Shown: positions 36,051-44,843 of the stretch, one piece after another
Position numbering within the stretch: the stretch's first letter is position 1
Layout: each line of letters opens with the position of its first letter
Source: Sporolactobacillus mangiferae
GTDB lineage: Bacteria > Bacillota > Bacilli > Bacillales > Sporolactobacillaceae
NCBI RefSeq assembly: GCF_023336505.1
Contig: NZ_JAMAST010000001.1
Span: 1 to 64,000, forward strand
Direction of reading: 5' to 3'
DNA length: 64,000 nt
Program-made: the position numbers and the translations under genes
Notes under the pieces: model-generated
What the model saw: the letters and a program-made list of their open reading frames with translations, nothing else
Database searches by the model: none
Told to the model about the DNA's origin: nothing

Positions 36051-36989
36051 TCATTTTTCGATGGATCGCTTGGTCAATAAATCAAGCAGTGCTTCTTCAA
36101 GATCGTTAAATCGGAACCGAAAACCGGCGTCCAGTGCCTTTTGGGGGAGAACACGCTGTCCTTTAATCGCCATAAGGCTCCTTTCCCCAAGCGCAAGCCT
36201 GACTAATCGTCCCGGAATGTTCAGCCAGTACGGTCGTTTTAATACCTTTGCCTGTATCCTGCCGAATTTCTCCATGGTCACTGGATTCGGCGATGTAAAG
36301 TTGACGGGTCCTCTTATTTCTTGATTATCGATAATGAATAAGATAAGCTGGACAAGATCTTCGATGTGGATCCATGACAGCCATTGATTTCCCGATGCGA
36401 TTTTACCACCAATAAAAAGCCGATAAGGCAGATTGAGAAGAGGCAGCGCGCCGCCTTTTTGACCAAGAACGATGCCGAATCGTGCACAAACCGTGCGCAC
36501 CCCAAATTGCTCTGCTTTAAGAGCTGATTTTTCCCACACAGAGGCGAGATAACTGAGAAAGTCGTCATTACCGTGACTTGATGTCTCAATGAAGGTGTCC
36601 GTATTGGATGTGCCGTAAATACCAACTGCCGACGCACTAATCAGCAGGCACGGTTTTGTTTTTACTTGCTCGATAAAACGAATCAACGTGTCCGTGCTTT
36701 GCAGGCGACTGTGCAGTAAAAGTTGCTTTCTTTTACGCGTCCATCGTCCGCTATTGATGGATGCCCCTGATAAGTTGATCATACAGTCAATAGATTCAGG
36801 AAGCTTAGCGAATAAATCACCCGCTTCTTTCTTCATCCATTGAATATAATGGATATTTTCACAGGGGGTAAAATGTTCGGAAGCTTGTCTCGTCAAAATA
36901 TAGAGATGATGACCGTGCCGATGAAATGAACGGATCAACGCTTGTCCAATAAAGCCACTGCCGCCCGCGATGACAATATTTTTCTTCAT
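36051..36989 (-). CDS. yfhF: TIGR01777-type NAD-dependent epimerase (YfhF-like)
   Basis: 312 residues of the atypical SDR subfamily 39U1. The N-terminal GGSGFIGQALIRSFHRHGH is the NAD-binding loop, then MINLSGASINSGRWT, the SASAVGIYGTS region with its Tyr, and the C-terminal DUF1731 part (GQRVLPQKALDAGFRF). Physiological reaction unknown. Its start faces the residual comG operon, where comGA would normally lie. Confidence 0.85.
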   Translation of the reverse strand: MKKNIVIAGGSGFIGQALIRSFHRHGHHLYILTRQASEHFTPCENIHYIQWMKKEAGDLFAKLPESIDCMINLSGASINSGRWTRKRKQLLLHSRLQSTDTLIRFIEQVKTKPCLLISASAVGIYGTSNTDTFIETSSHGNDDFLSYLASVWEKSALKAEQFGVRTVCARFGIVLGQKGGALPLLNLPYRLFIGGKIASGNQWLSWIHIEDLVQLILFIIDNQEIRGPVNFTSPNPVTMEKFGRIQAKVLKRPYWLNIPGRLVRLALGERSLMAIKGQRVLPQKALDAGFRFRFNDLEEALLDLLTKRSIEK

Positions 36990-37171
36990 ATGTTCCTGCC
37001 CCCTCCCACAATAATCGTCTCACGTACGACGAAGATCGGTGCATCATTCTGCCAGTTAACAATTGATTTCCTACTAAAGAAGAGTACTCTTTTCATTTTT
37101 AAAATCAACTCTCTCTGCCCGCAACGGTGATGTATGTGTTGAGGGACAACCCATAAAAAATTGCAGACTAC

Positions 37172-37515
37172 TTGCCAACTTATGTCAGAGAGAACACCCG
37201 TACTCCCATCCTGCCTGTTAGAATCGAATACCGAGGTCATGTTTCGTATGAATCCTTATTTTCTGTTTGGCGGTCGGCAGAAAAACAGATTGGCGATAAT
37301 TTTGAATCTTATCACAAAATTTTTTATTATATGGAAAGGAATCAGATCCAATCTTGTCGAATTAATAATTTACGCTTTTCTTTTATGTTCCATTCCCGAG
37401 GAGGTGATTATTTTTTTCATACCGTTTGCCCCCTTTTTCCCTTCTTTGCATCCTGATTTACTTCTCAGTACCTGTCTTTTATATGCCTGTCTTCAAATTC
37501 ACATCACCACAAAGG
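37172..37515 (+). pseudogene. comGB: Probable 3' remnant of comGB
   Basis: No intact gene lies between the epimerase start and comGC. In one frame EKQIGDNFESYHKIFYYMER resembles the conserved ComGB/PilC C-terminal region (E..G.LG.NL..YH....ME). In another frame FSLLCILIYFSVPVFYMPVF resembles its last membrane helix, ending just before the comGC ribosome site. These fragments need at least one frameshift to join. Assignment is by pattern and position only. Confidence 0.4.
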
Positions 37516-37525
37516 AGTTCCTCGC

Positions 37526-37852
37526 ATGTTTAAAACCTTTCACAAACTGATTTTCACTTCTGAACGTGCATTCACTCTGATCGAAATGACCATCGTTCTT
37601 TTCATTATTTCAATACTGCTTCTGATCGCCGTTCCTAATATGACGAAATCCAATGACGTCGTTATGGATAAAAGTACAGAGGCTACAGTCAAACTGGTAC
37701 AGAGCCAGATCGCCGCCTATCAGATGGATCATGATGGTGCCCTTCCTGAAACCCTGGAAGCGCTAAAACCCGACTATGTGAACAGTACGGAAACTTCTGA
37801 CGGCAAACCACTTGTCTACGACAATACAACCGGTGAAGTCCGTGCCCCATAA
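37526..37852 (+). CDS. comGC: ComGC major pseudopilin
   Basis: 108 residues. Type IV prepilin N-terminus RAFTLIEMTIVLFIISILLL, followed by VPNMTKSNDVV.. and a short globular domain (QMDHDGALPETLEALKPDY). ComGC is the main subunit of the competence pseudopilus. Unusually the residue before the processed Phe is Ala, not the usual Gly, and the leader is long (14 residues). AAAGGAG precedes the ATG. First surviving gene of the operon; comGA is absent and comGB is only a scrap. Confidence 0.9.
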   Translation: MFKTFHKLIFTSERAFTLIEMTIVLFIISILLLIAVPNMTKSNDVVMDKSTEATVKLVQSQIAAYQMDHDGALPETLEALKPDYVNSTETSDGKPLVYDNTTGEVRAP

Positions 37853-38291
37853 AAAATATTGTAACAGCCAGAACGGATTCACTCTGATTGAGGTCTTGAT
37901 CGTTGTATTGATCGCCTGTATCATCGTTCCCATCTCTTTCCGCGGTTTCTCTCATCTAACTGACGAAATGACACTCAGGAATTTTGTAAACGAACTTTAT
38001 GAAACAGTTCATGATACACAGATGGAAGCGATAACAGGGTGTGACGTTGCCAGAATTGTGTTTAATAATCAGGAGCATTTTTATTATGTATCGATCAACA
38101 ATCAGACAACACGCAAAACATTTAATGCACGCATTCAGATCTACAGTACATCGGGAGAAAATGCGATCACCATCAACCAGCTCGGTCATTTTTCAACAGT
38201 ACAATCGTACATCATTTCATTAGGCACGATAAAATATCGATTTGTTTTACTTTTGGGTCAAGGGAGGTTTTATTATACAAAAATGTCCTGA
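37842..38291 (+). CDS. comGD: ComGD minor pseudopilin
   Basis: About 149 residues from a GTG at 37842 with GGTGA five nt before, overlapping comGC by 11 bp. Prepilin motif NGFTLIEVLIVVLIACIIVP with a normal Gly at -1 and Glu at +5. The rest (RGFSHLTDEMTL..FNNQEHFYYVS) fits ComGD in length and position. Confidence 0.85.
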   Translation: MPHKKYCNSQNGFTLIEVLIVVLIACIIVPISFRGFSHLTDEMTLRNFVNELYETVHDTQMEAITGCDVARIVFNNQEHFYYVSINNQTTRKTFNARIQIYSTSGENAITINQLGHFSTVQSYIISLGTIKYRFVLLLGQGRFYYTKMS

Positions 38292-38604
38292 TGAGCGCGG
38301 TATCTTTCTTACCGAGGCACTTGCAGCACTTTCACTGTTTGTACTGGTAATGATCACTGTATTGCCCATCTTAATTCACACACATCATGAGCAGCAGGTG
38401 ATCCGCCAGAAAATGGAAGCCATCCGTTTGCTTCGTTCCCAATTACTTACGTGGAAAAGCGGTAAAAATATTACTTTCACACCAAAAATGGCTGCAGATT
38501 ATCAGTTGGAGTGGGTTGAAAAAAGTGAGACATCAGCTTATCTTAATATTTCATGGACTTATTCCGGCCGTGTATTCAAAATTTCGGGAGAAGCTAAGAA
38601 ATGA
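38272..38604 (+). CDS. comGE: ComGE minor pseudopilin
   Basis: About 110 residues with the degenerate prepilin start RGIFLTEALAALSLFVLVMI. GGGAGG at 38262-38267 is followed by ATT (38272) and ATA (38275) and no ATG, GTG or TTG; the only ordinary start in frame, TTG at 38242, has no ribosome site. A non-canonical start is therefore likely. Overlaps the end of comGD and couples to comGF through ATGA. Confidence 0.75.
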   Translation: MIQKCPDERGIFLTEALAALSLFVLVMITVLPILIHTHHEQQVIRQKMEAIRLLRSQLLTWKSGKNITFTPKMAADYQLEWVEKSETSAYLNISWTYSGRVFKISGEAKK

Positions 38605-39053
38605 ATAGTCAAAGCGGATTCACACTTCTATCCATGCTTCTTGCCCTGTCCGCATTTCTGATTTTAGTTGGTCTCTTTTTATCAGTCGTCCAGCCGCTTT
38701 CAAAGTTCGTTCAGCCGCAACGGAGCAATCAAAAAGAGATACAGACATTTTTCGTGCAAACTTCGGCAGAAATTCATCGATCCTCTTCGGTATCCAGTTC
38801 AAATGATCGACAAAGTCTGATGCTTAGCCGGACAGAGGAGCAGATCCGTTATGCCTGGGTTTCCCCCGGACGCGTGATTCGGCAAGTGAACGGACAGGGC
38901 TATGAAATTGTGCTGCAAAAAGTAAGCGACGCCCAATTTCATGTCACTGACAAATGGATCTCCATTCAAATCACGGATCAATCCAATCATCAATACTTTT
39001 GGAGTGATATGCTTTATCTACAAGGTGCTGCCTATGAACAATCGTCTCCGTAA
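38601..39053 (+). CDS. comGF: ComGF competence protein
   Basis: 150 residues: NSQSGFTLLSMLLALSAFLI prepilin-like N-terminus, then a domain with RSNQKEIQTFFVQTSAEI.. and VQPLS typical of ComGF. ATG overlaps the comGE stop (ATGA). Accessory pseudopilin of the DNA-uptake machine. Confidence 0.85.
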   Translation: MNSQSGFTLLSMLLALSAFLILVGLFLSVVQPLSKFVQPQRSNQKEIQTFFVQTSAEIHRSSSVSSSNDRQSLMLSRTEEQIRYAWVSPGRVIRQVNGQGYEIVLQKVSDAQFHVTDKWISIQITDQSNHQYFWSDMLYLQGAAYEQSSP

Positions 39054-39420
39054 TCAGAACGGATTTATTTTACCGCTCAGTGTGATCCTTTCCGTCCTGC
39101 TGCTCGCCTTTATCTTGCACAGCATTATTCAGCTGAACAGTGATCGGAAGTATTATCACTATGCCTCTTTACAATTTACCTTTCAGCAATTGCGTGAATG
39201 TGCGCTTATTGATCTTCAACGAAAAATCAATCAAGACATACTGAATCAGGAAGGAAGCTTCAATTATCGCCAGGGAACGGTAAGCTATCATGTCGAGGAA
39301 TCAACCGATTCGCTTATTGTTACCTTAACCATCTCAGCACGTGAAAGTAACGAAGTCGACAAAGTGACCTTTTCTAAAGAAAGTAAAAAAATGACGAATT
39401 GGTTGGAACGTATCAAATAG
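39034..39420 (+). CDS. comGG: ComGG minor pseudopilin
   Basis: About 128 residues from ATG at 39034, overlapping comGF by 20 bp. N-terminus NQNGFILPLSVILSVLLLAF is the ComGG prepilin variant, lacking Glu at +5 (Pro-Leu here). Last gene of the comG set. Confidence 0.8.
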   Translation: MNNRLRNQNGFILPLSVILSVLLLAFILHSIIQLNSDRKYYHYASLQFTFQQLRECALIDLQRKINQDILNQEGSFNYRQGTVSYHVEESTDSLIVTLTISARESNEVDKVTFSKESKKMTNWLERIK

Positions 39421-39590
39421 TTGCCCGTTCATTGACTGTATGCTGATTGATGACAGACTGGAACAATGGCATCTTCGGTTTCAAGATCATTTGTTTTTGA
39501 GTATCAATCCTCCTTAATCTGGTTAACCTGACTGATGATATCTTCTGTTTTCTTAACTGTTTGCAGAATATCCAGTAAGGAGCATCTTTT

Positions 39591-39788
39591 ATGAAATCTG
39601 ATGAATACGTTCGTTTTTTAACCGAGCAATTTGTTCGTTACATGGAGACACCCCGCGAGGAAAGGAAAAAAGCACGTATGGAGCAAAAAGCACAACGTCC
39701 CCCTTTGCGCAATCAATTGTTCGGACAGATTCCTGATGCCATTGAAAACTATGTCGCATCTATCAGGTCCAAACTGAAAAAACATTAG
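39591..39788 (+). CDS. yqzE: YqzE-family protein
   Basis: 65 residues (DEYVRFLTEQFVRYMETP; QLFGQIPDAIENY) matching YqzE, a small basic protein encoded directly after comGG in Bacillus. AAGGAG precedes the ATG. Function unknown; its conserved position supports the comG assignment. Confidence 0.85.
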   Translation: MKSDEYVRFLTEQFVRYMETPREERKKARMEQKAQRPPLRNQLFGQIPDAIENYVASIRSKLKKH

Positions 39789-39842
39789 AAATTTGACTTC
39801 ACCGGCAGCTCACATCTCAAAAAGTGCCCAATGCCATCGTAT

Positions 39843-39889
39843 AAAAAAAAGCCTGAAGGGATGTTTCGTATCCTTCAGGTTATTTTTTT
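39843..39889. terminator. Bidirectional terminator after yqzE / methyltransferase
   Basis: CCTGAAGGGAT (39852-39862) pairs with ATCCTTCAGG (39870-39879), flanked by A8 and T7 runs. Confidence 0.85.
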
Positions 39890-40632
39890 GCTGATACAGG
39901 TTTTTTCATTATAAAAATGCGATAGCTTAATACATCTTTATATTGCGCCATCGTCTGCATATGTTTCAGCCACATCTCAATTGCCTCATCATCGATCTTA
40001 GTCGTCAAATGATAAGTTGGCATTGAATCTTTTGAATGATTTTGAAATTCATTTGCCCGAAATGAACGGATTCCGGAAAAACCGGCATCTTTCCAGGCAG
40101 TTATCCATTCTTCCTCCGTGCGGACATCGTCCACCCCGTAAACGGTTTTAATCGCTTGTTTATTCTGCACATCAAGCGGATAATTAAGCGTCATTTCAAT
40201 AGCTGCCAGTTGACCTCCGGGTATCAGTACGCGATAATACTCCGGCAGTGAACGTTTTACATTCGTGAATGCGGTCACAGATTCTGACAGAATGCAGTCA
40301 AATGATTCGCTTGTAAAAGGCAGTTTTTCTGCAGATCCCTGAAGAATCCTTGGTGAAACCGAACTGGCACTTGCACGTTTTTTTGCCTGTTCAACCATCA
40401 CCGGATGCAAATCCACTCCCGTTACCCTTGCACCAGCCTTTTCAGACAGATACACCGCTGTTCCACCCGTGCCACAGCCAACATCGAGCACTCTGCACCC
40501 GCTTTGAATCAATAGACGGCTGACAAGCGTTTCGGTCAGTCCGATTCCTCCCGGATGCGCATGATCAACCGCCAGCTTAGCAAGGAAGTCAATATATTTA
40601 CGATTCTTCACTCTGCGCACATCCTTCAGCAA
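39880..40632 (-). CDS. Class I SAM-dependent methyltransferase
   Basis: 250 residues. SAM motif I RVLDVGCGTGGTAVYLS, acidic motif II VTGVDLHPVM, motif IV FDCILSESVTAF and post-motif RVLIPGGQLAAIEM. Belongs to the UbiE/MenG-like small-molecule group, substrate not predictable. Starts at TTG 40632 just after GGGTGA. Lies between comG/yqzE and glcK. Confidence 0.8.
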   Translation of the reverse strand: MLKDVRRVKNRKYIDFLAKLAVDHAHPGGIGLTETLVSRLLIQSGCRVLDVGCGTGGTAVYLSEKAGARVTGVDLHPVMVEQAKKRASASSVSPRILQGSAEKLPFTSESFDCILSESVTAFTNVKRSLPEYYRVLIPGGQLAAIEMTLNYPLDVQNKQAIKTVYGVDDVRTEEEWITAWKDAGFSGIRSFRANEFQNHSKDSMPTYHLTTKIDDEAIEMWLKHMQTMAQYKDVLSYRIFIMKKPVSAKK

Positions 40633-40712
40633 TTGTTCACCCTATTTTATGAACAGTCACCGTAACTGTGCGTTCCGCCTTGCAAAATACATTCCCTTAA
40701 AAGAAATCGGGC

Positions 40713-41666
40713 TTACTTTTGCATGCAAAGCCATGCGGCACCGAAAACACCGGCATCATTTCCCAATTTTGCAAGATCAATGCTGCAAGAATCAGCAATT
40801 TTCGGCAGTGAAAAATGCCGGAAATATTTCTTCAATGGTTTGACCAATGCATCTCCAGCATGTGACACGCCGCCGCCGATCACAATTTTTTCAGGATTCA
40901 CCGTCACTGCCAGTGCGCCGAGTGCGTAACCAAGATAGTATGCTGCTTTTTCAGTTACCGTTGAGGAGAGCGGATCCTGCCTTTCCGCACAGTCGAACAC
41001 ATCCTCCGCCGTAATGTCTCCCTTCGTTTCAAACATCGTCCGCAAAATGCTTTCAGAATCGATATAATCAAGTGCGTCCAAAGCCATTCGGCGAATTCCT
41101 GTTGCCGATGAAACCGTCTCAAGGCAACCGGTTTTCCCACAATTACAAGCAGCCCCATCACGAGGTATTACCGTAATGTGGCCGATTTCACCCGCCATGC
41201 CACTGACCCCGTGAAGAATTTTGCCATCGCAGATAATTCCGGCACCGACTCCCGTTCCGAGGGTGACACAGATCAGGTTCCTTGTCCCCTGTCCTGCTCC
41301 AAGCCACATTTCGCCTAAAGCAGCCATATTGGCATCGTTATCCACAATAACCGGAAGTCCAAGCAATTGCTCAAGCTCCGCTTTAAACGGATAATCTTTC
41401 CATCCGATATTCACAGCCTGATAAATAAAACCGGTATCCAAGTTTATAAATCCCGGTGCACCAACCCCGACTCCATGAACAGATGAAGTTTCCAGGCCAA
41501 ACTGCCTGATTTTTTTTAAAATGCTTTTGCTGATCTCTGAAGCAATATGCTTTCCATTATCAATGGTATTTGTCGCAATCACCCATTTATCGATCATCTT
41601 GCCCTCTTCATTGATTAGGGCCATTTTAATTGTTGTACCGCCTAAATCGACACCAATATTAATCAT
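40713..41666 (-). CDS. glcK: ROK-family glucokinase
   Basis: About 317 residues. ATP motif GVDLGGTTIKMALI, sugar-binding DNDANMAALGE, and ROK zinc motif CNCGKTGCLE with GEIGHITV upstream. Phosphorylates glucose at the start of glycolysis. ATG at 41666 follows GGTGA; the longer frame from 41774 lacks support. Same region as yqgR/glcK in B. subtilis. Confidence 0.95.
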   Translation of the reverse strand: MINIGVDLGGTTIKMALINEEGKMIDKWVIATNTIDNGKHIASEISKSILKKIRQFGLETSSVHGVGVGAPGFINLDTGFIYQAVNIGWKDYPFKAELEQLLGLPVIVDNDANMAALGEMWLGAGQGTRNLICVTLGTGVGAGIICDGKILHGVSGMAGEIGHITVIPRDGAACNCGKTGCLETVSSATGIRRMALDALDYIDSESILRTMFETKGDITAEDVFDCAERQDPLSSTVTEKAAYYLGYALGALAVTVNPEKIVIGGGVSHAGDALVKPLKKYFRHFSLPKIADSCSIDLAKLGNDAGVFGAAWLCMQK

Positions 41667-41856
41667 CTGACGATCACCGCCTGTCCAAATAAGTTCACCC
41701 CTATATTTTCTCTCAAAATTAGCATTTTGGCAATGTTCGTTCATCACTTTTTTATCGATGCAGACAAAACACACAGTTTTTAATGATATCCCTGCATGAT
41801 TGGCATAAATTTTGAATAAATTGGAGTGAAGATACTTGTCCGGAGGTTAGCGCGCG

Positions 41857-42696
41857 ATGTATCGAAAAAATCTGTTCATCTCATTGCTTATCATTGCGGT
41901 CGCCTTATTTACATTGATGCTCCCTTTTCTGCTGTCAGATCGGGCGGCAATCACGTATTTTCCAGATAATCCGCGTATACGCTTTACTAAGTCCGATACA
42001 CATCTGAGCATTATGACCGATGAACAGCTGCTCCATTTATCCGTTCAGTCTCAGACCATCGAAACTAACCAGCTGATACAAAATTTTTCGCTATTGTATC
42101 GTAACAACAGACTCATCGCCATTTTAAATCATTGGCAAAGAAACACGAATCAGCTGATTTCTGCTAGAGATGCGCGCATAAGATCAGGTTTCTATAACGC
42201 GCTGACTGTTCATCAGGCCGAATTGCATATCAATAGTGACATCTACGGTAAAGAACGGCTGTCACAGGACTATCTGATCGTCTCAGCCAGTGGGCGTCAT
42301 GCATTCCGTCATCCGAAAACACCGGATGAAGCAAATCAGCTCAGCAGCCATACCCGACAAATTGATCTGGAACGAAAACAATTGCTTGGAAGAGCGGCCG
42401 CGCACTATCATTTTTCTCCTGATCATTACCGAATTGTCTCTTTAGATATGTTAACCGACGAATCAAAGACACGCATTTTTCCATTTTTTAATGAAAAAAC
42501 AGTGGAACGAATCGTCGGTCAGCTATGGGAGGGGCTTTATAAAAATTTTATACGCGGCATTCAGCTTACTGAAGGACAAAGTGAATCTCCCCTTGGAAGC
42601 ACCGTGCCGCTCTTATTAATCGCGGACGATCACATGCTGGTTATTATTGAATCCAGTGATCACCACTTAATTATGTTGAAACAAAACTTCACATGA
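41857..42696 (+). CDS. Hypothetical membrane-anchored protein (279 aa)
   Basis: An N-terminal signal anchor (KNLFISLLIIAVALFTLMLPFLL) is followed by ~250 residues with no recognised motif, ending in a hydrophobic strand (TVPLLLIADDHMLVIIESSDHHLI). The body should be extracytoplasmic. GGAGG lies ~10 nt before the ATG. It stands alone between glcK and yqgN and reads opposite to both. I do not recognise the family. Confidence 0.7.
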   Translation: MYRKNLFISLLIIAVALFTLMLPFLLSDRAAITYFPDNPRIRFTKSDTHLSIMTDEQLLHLSVQSQTIETNQLIQNFSLLYRNNRLIAILNHWQRNTNQLISARDARIRSGFYNALTVHQAELHINSDIYGKERLSQDYLIVSASGRHAFRHPKTPDEANQLSSHTRQIDLERKQLLGRAAAHYHFSPDHYRIVSLDMLTDESKTRIFPFFNEKTVERIVGQLWEGLYKNFIRGIQLTEGQSESPLGSTVPLLLIADDHMLVIIESSDHHLIMLKQNFT

Positions 42697-42713
42697 ATAG
42701 CAAGATAAAGGTG

Positions 42714-42872
42714 CTAACCATCCGTTTCGTCATTTGCACGCATCCAGCGAAACAGAAACACATTCGCTGCCAGCAATGCAGCGCATTCTATAATGACGCG
42801 GCGACGATTCATTAAAAACAGCGCAGTGATTGCCCATAAAATTGCTGAAATACATGCGTTTCTTCTTGCCAC
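42714..42872 (-). CDS. Small membrane protein in yqgO position
   Basis: 52 residues from GTG 42872 (AGGTG nine nt upstream), two short hydrophobic segments (ACISAILWAITALFLM; VIIECAALLAANVFLFRW). Directly downstream of yqgN and overlapping none of it in register, the place of yqgO in B. subtilis. Function unknown. Confidence 0.55.
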   Translation of the reverse strand: MARRNACISAILWAITALFLMNRRRVIIECAALLAANVFLFRWMRANDETDG

Positions 42873-42903
42873 AATAAGCACCTCACTCTCAAGTCTGCTG
42901 CAC

Positions 42904-43509
42904 TTAGTGTGGCTTATGGACCATGTTTTCATTCTCTGATGCTTTCGCGCTCAGACATCTTGATTCCGTAATCATCCAATCAACAGGCTTGTCGTGCGGC
43001 TCAATCGGTAATTCATCAATAAGCTGTCTTTCAAGCAGCAAAGAAGCAGTCCCGCCTTCATAGCTGTTCAGCAGACGGTCATAATAACCACCACCGTAGC
43101 CGATTCTGTAGCCTTGAGGATCAAAGGCAACACCGGGAACCAGTAGCAAGTCAATGGACGGAGGCTCAACGAGCTTTGTTTTTTCAGGATCAGGTTCCAT
43201 CAACCCATAAAAGCCAGATTCAAGTTCGCTGAATGTCTGTAGCTCATAAAATGCAAGCGTATGCATTTTATGATTGCATTTAGGGACACACACGCGTTTG
43301 GATTCAGTCCAGGCTTTCGTAATCACTGCCATGGTCTCGATTTCACGGCCGATGGATATTGTAATGCCGACTGTATCCGCCGATTGCCAGATCTTTGTTG
43401 CAAATAAGCGATCTCTGATTCTTTTGCATTGCTCTGTAAATACAGATTCATCGATTCTTTCCAACTGTTGGAGTATGCGGTTGCGTATGTTCAATTTTTT
43501 CTGGTTCAT
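42904..43509 (-). CDS. yqgN: 5-formyltetrahydrofolate cyclo-ligase
   Basis: About 201 residues. The family signature PGVAFDPQGYRIGYGGGYYDRLL is intact, with PLPGREIET-equivalent SIGREIETMAVI earlier. It converts 5-formyl-THF to methenyl-THF using ATP. ATG 43509 follows GGAGG; a GTG at 43521 is inside the ribosome site. Downstream of rpmG. Confidence 0.9.
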   Translation of the reverse strand: MNQKKLNIRNRILQQLERIDESVFTEQCKRIRDRLFATKIWQSADTVGITISIGREIETMAVITKAWTESKRVCVPKCNHKMHTLAFYELQTFSELESGFYGLMEPDPEKTKLVEPPSIDLLLVPGVAFDPQGYRIGYGGGYYDRLLNSYEGGTASLLLERQLIDELPIEPHDKPVDWMITESRCLSAKASENENMVHKPH

Positions 43510-43574
43510 TCTGTCCTCCACATTTGAAAATTTGATGAATAGTTACTTGCCCAGACAACGAGACAATATACAGA

Positions 43575-43613
43575 CAAAAGCCGCAAAATACCCCTCAAAG
43601 GTTTTTTGCGGCT
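43575..43613 (-). terminator. Terminator after rpmG
   Basis: On the minus strand GCCGCAAAA...TTTTGCGGC, nine-bp arms, followed by TTTTGT. Confidence 0.75.
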
Positions 43614-43630
43614 CCTGCGTCCGGGCTGGC

Positions 43631-43780
43631 TTATTTTGTTTCGCGATAAGTCACGTATCTTCTCAGCTTCGGGCTGTATTTCTTCAGTTCAAGACGTTCC
43701 GGATTCTTTTGTTTGTTTTTCGTCGTGATGTAATCACGATCGCCGGTCTCTGTATTTTCCAAAATAACCTTAACACGCAT
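43631..43780 (-). CDS. rpmG: Ribosomal protein L33, zinc-independent (C-minus) form
   Basis: 49 residues ([35 protein letters not shown]..) with the L33 layout. The four cysteines of the zinc-ribbon form are replaced (NTET and SPK in place of the CxxC pairs), so this is the C-minus version, usually induced when zinc is scarce. GGAGGGA precedes the ATG. It lies in the rpmGA position beside yqgN. Confidence 0.9.
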   Translation of the reverse strand: MRVKVILENTETGDRDYITTKNKQKNPERLELKKYSPKLRRYVTYRETK

Positions 43781-44055
43781 ATTTATCCCTCCATTGCACG
43801 AATATTCAGCTCTTCAAACATACACTTAATCTTAGCAAAAAAGAGTCTGCACTTCAACCTTTAATTAACCACTTTTAAAAATGATGCCATTAATCCCCAC
43901 AATATCCCCAATTTTTACTATTTATTTTACAATCTTCTTTCTTTTTCTCCGTAATTCTTTCGCTGCCTATGGAGATATGTTATAAATAAATATGGTGATT
44001 GTCATGCAGTCTTTACGCTGCATATGTCTCAGACAATGGTGAGGGGGGTAATGAT

Positions 44056-44262
44056 TTGGGGTTAGTCATCTTGATACTCATGATTGTTGGACTGATTGCA
44101 CTTGCTTTTTCGTATTCAAAGCAGGACAGCATCAAGCAGGTAGAAGGTCAGCTTGAGGAAAATTCAATAACCATGATGCAAGAACTATACAAAGTAAAGA
44201 AAAAAATCCGTGTGCTCGAAGAAGAAATTATGCTCGGGAACCAAGATCATTCTAAAGGGTGA
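44056..44262 (+). CDS. Small membrane-anchored coiled-coil protein
   Basis: About 68 residues from TTG 44056 (GGGGGG seven nt upstream). One membrane helix (LGLVILILMIVGLIALAFSY) is followed by a charged heptad region (VEGQLEENSITMMQELYKVK, KKIRVLEEEI). Its stop lies 5 bp before the next gene, so the two form an operon. Family not recognised. Confidence 0.65.
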   Translation: MGLVILILMIVGLIALAFSYSKQDSIKQVEGQLEENSITMMQELYKVKKKIRVLEEEIMLGNQDHSKG

Positions 44263-44267
44263 AAGCA

Positions 44268-44798
44268 TTGACAAAAAATGAAATTCGCGGTTTCGCCGCC
44301 GGTATCCTGCTGAGCTGTGCTGTTTTCGCCTTTTTTTACTACCTGATTTTCAATCAGGGCGATCAGAAGCCTGAAAAAAATGTCGTAAAGCAGAAGCCGC
44401 TGACCGAAGCAACCGTTACTCAATATCTTGCCAGCCATCACCAGAAAGCAGTTGATCTTGATGCCTATAACCAGTGGCTGAGCAGTACAAAGAAAGCAAC
44501 GGAACAGGCTGCAAAAGATGACAAGAAATCAGACAGCAGCAAAAAGTCAGACAGCAAATCCGATGAAGCCAAGACAACCAAGTACAAGCTGCAGATTAAA
44601 AGCGGCATGACACCTGGAGATATTTCGAACGAACTGGTTCGTGCAAAAATTCTCAAGTCAGATCAAAAACAGGACTTTGATTCCTATTTACACAAAAATA
44701 AGCTTGAAAAATACGTGCAGCTTGGCAGCTTTAACGTTTCAAGCGATATGTCGATTCCAAAACTTGCTCAGGTGATTACAAAAAATCACAGCAATTAA
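44268..44798 (+). CDS. YceG/MltG-like membrane-anchored protein
   Basis: About 176 residues from TTG 44268 (AAGGGTGA upstream). N-terminal anchor (GFAAGILLSCAVFAFFYYLIF), a Lys/Ser/Asp-rich linker, then a C-terminal part (LQIKSGMTPGDISNELVRAK..; ..FNVSSDMSIPKLAQVI) resembling the LysM-like subdomain of YceG/MltG. The catalytic transglycosylase region is absent, so this is a substrate-binding relative, not an enzyme. Upstream gene is co-transcribed; pbpA lies convergent. Confidence 0.7.
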   Translation: MTKNEIRGFAAGILLSCAVFAFFYYLIFNQGDQKPEKNVVKQKPLTEATVTQYLASHHQKAVDLDAYNQWLSSTKKATEQAAKDDKKSDSSKKSDSKSDEAKTTKYKLQIKSGMTPGDISNELVRAKILKSDQKQDFDSYLHKNKLEKYVQLGSFNVSSDMSIPKLAQVITKNHSN

Positions 44799-44810
44799 TC
44801 ACGTTCATAA

Positions 44811-44843
44811 AAAACGGGCTGAAGATTCCAGCCTGTTTTTTTA
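44811..44843. terminator. Terminator after YceG-like gene
   Basis: ACGGGCTG...CAGCCTGT stem followed by seven T. Confidence 0.75.
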
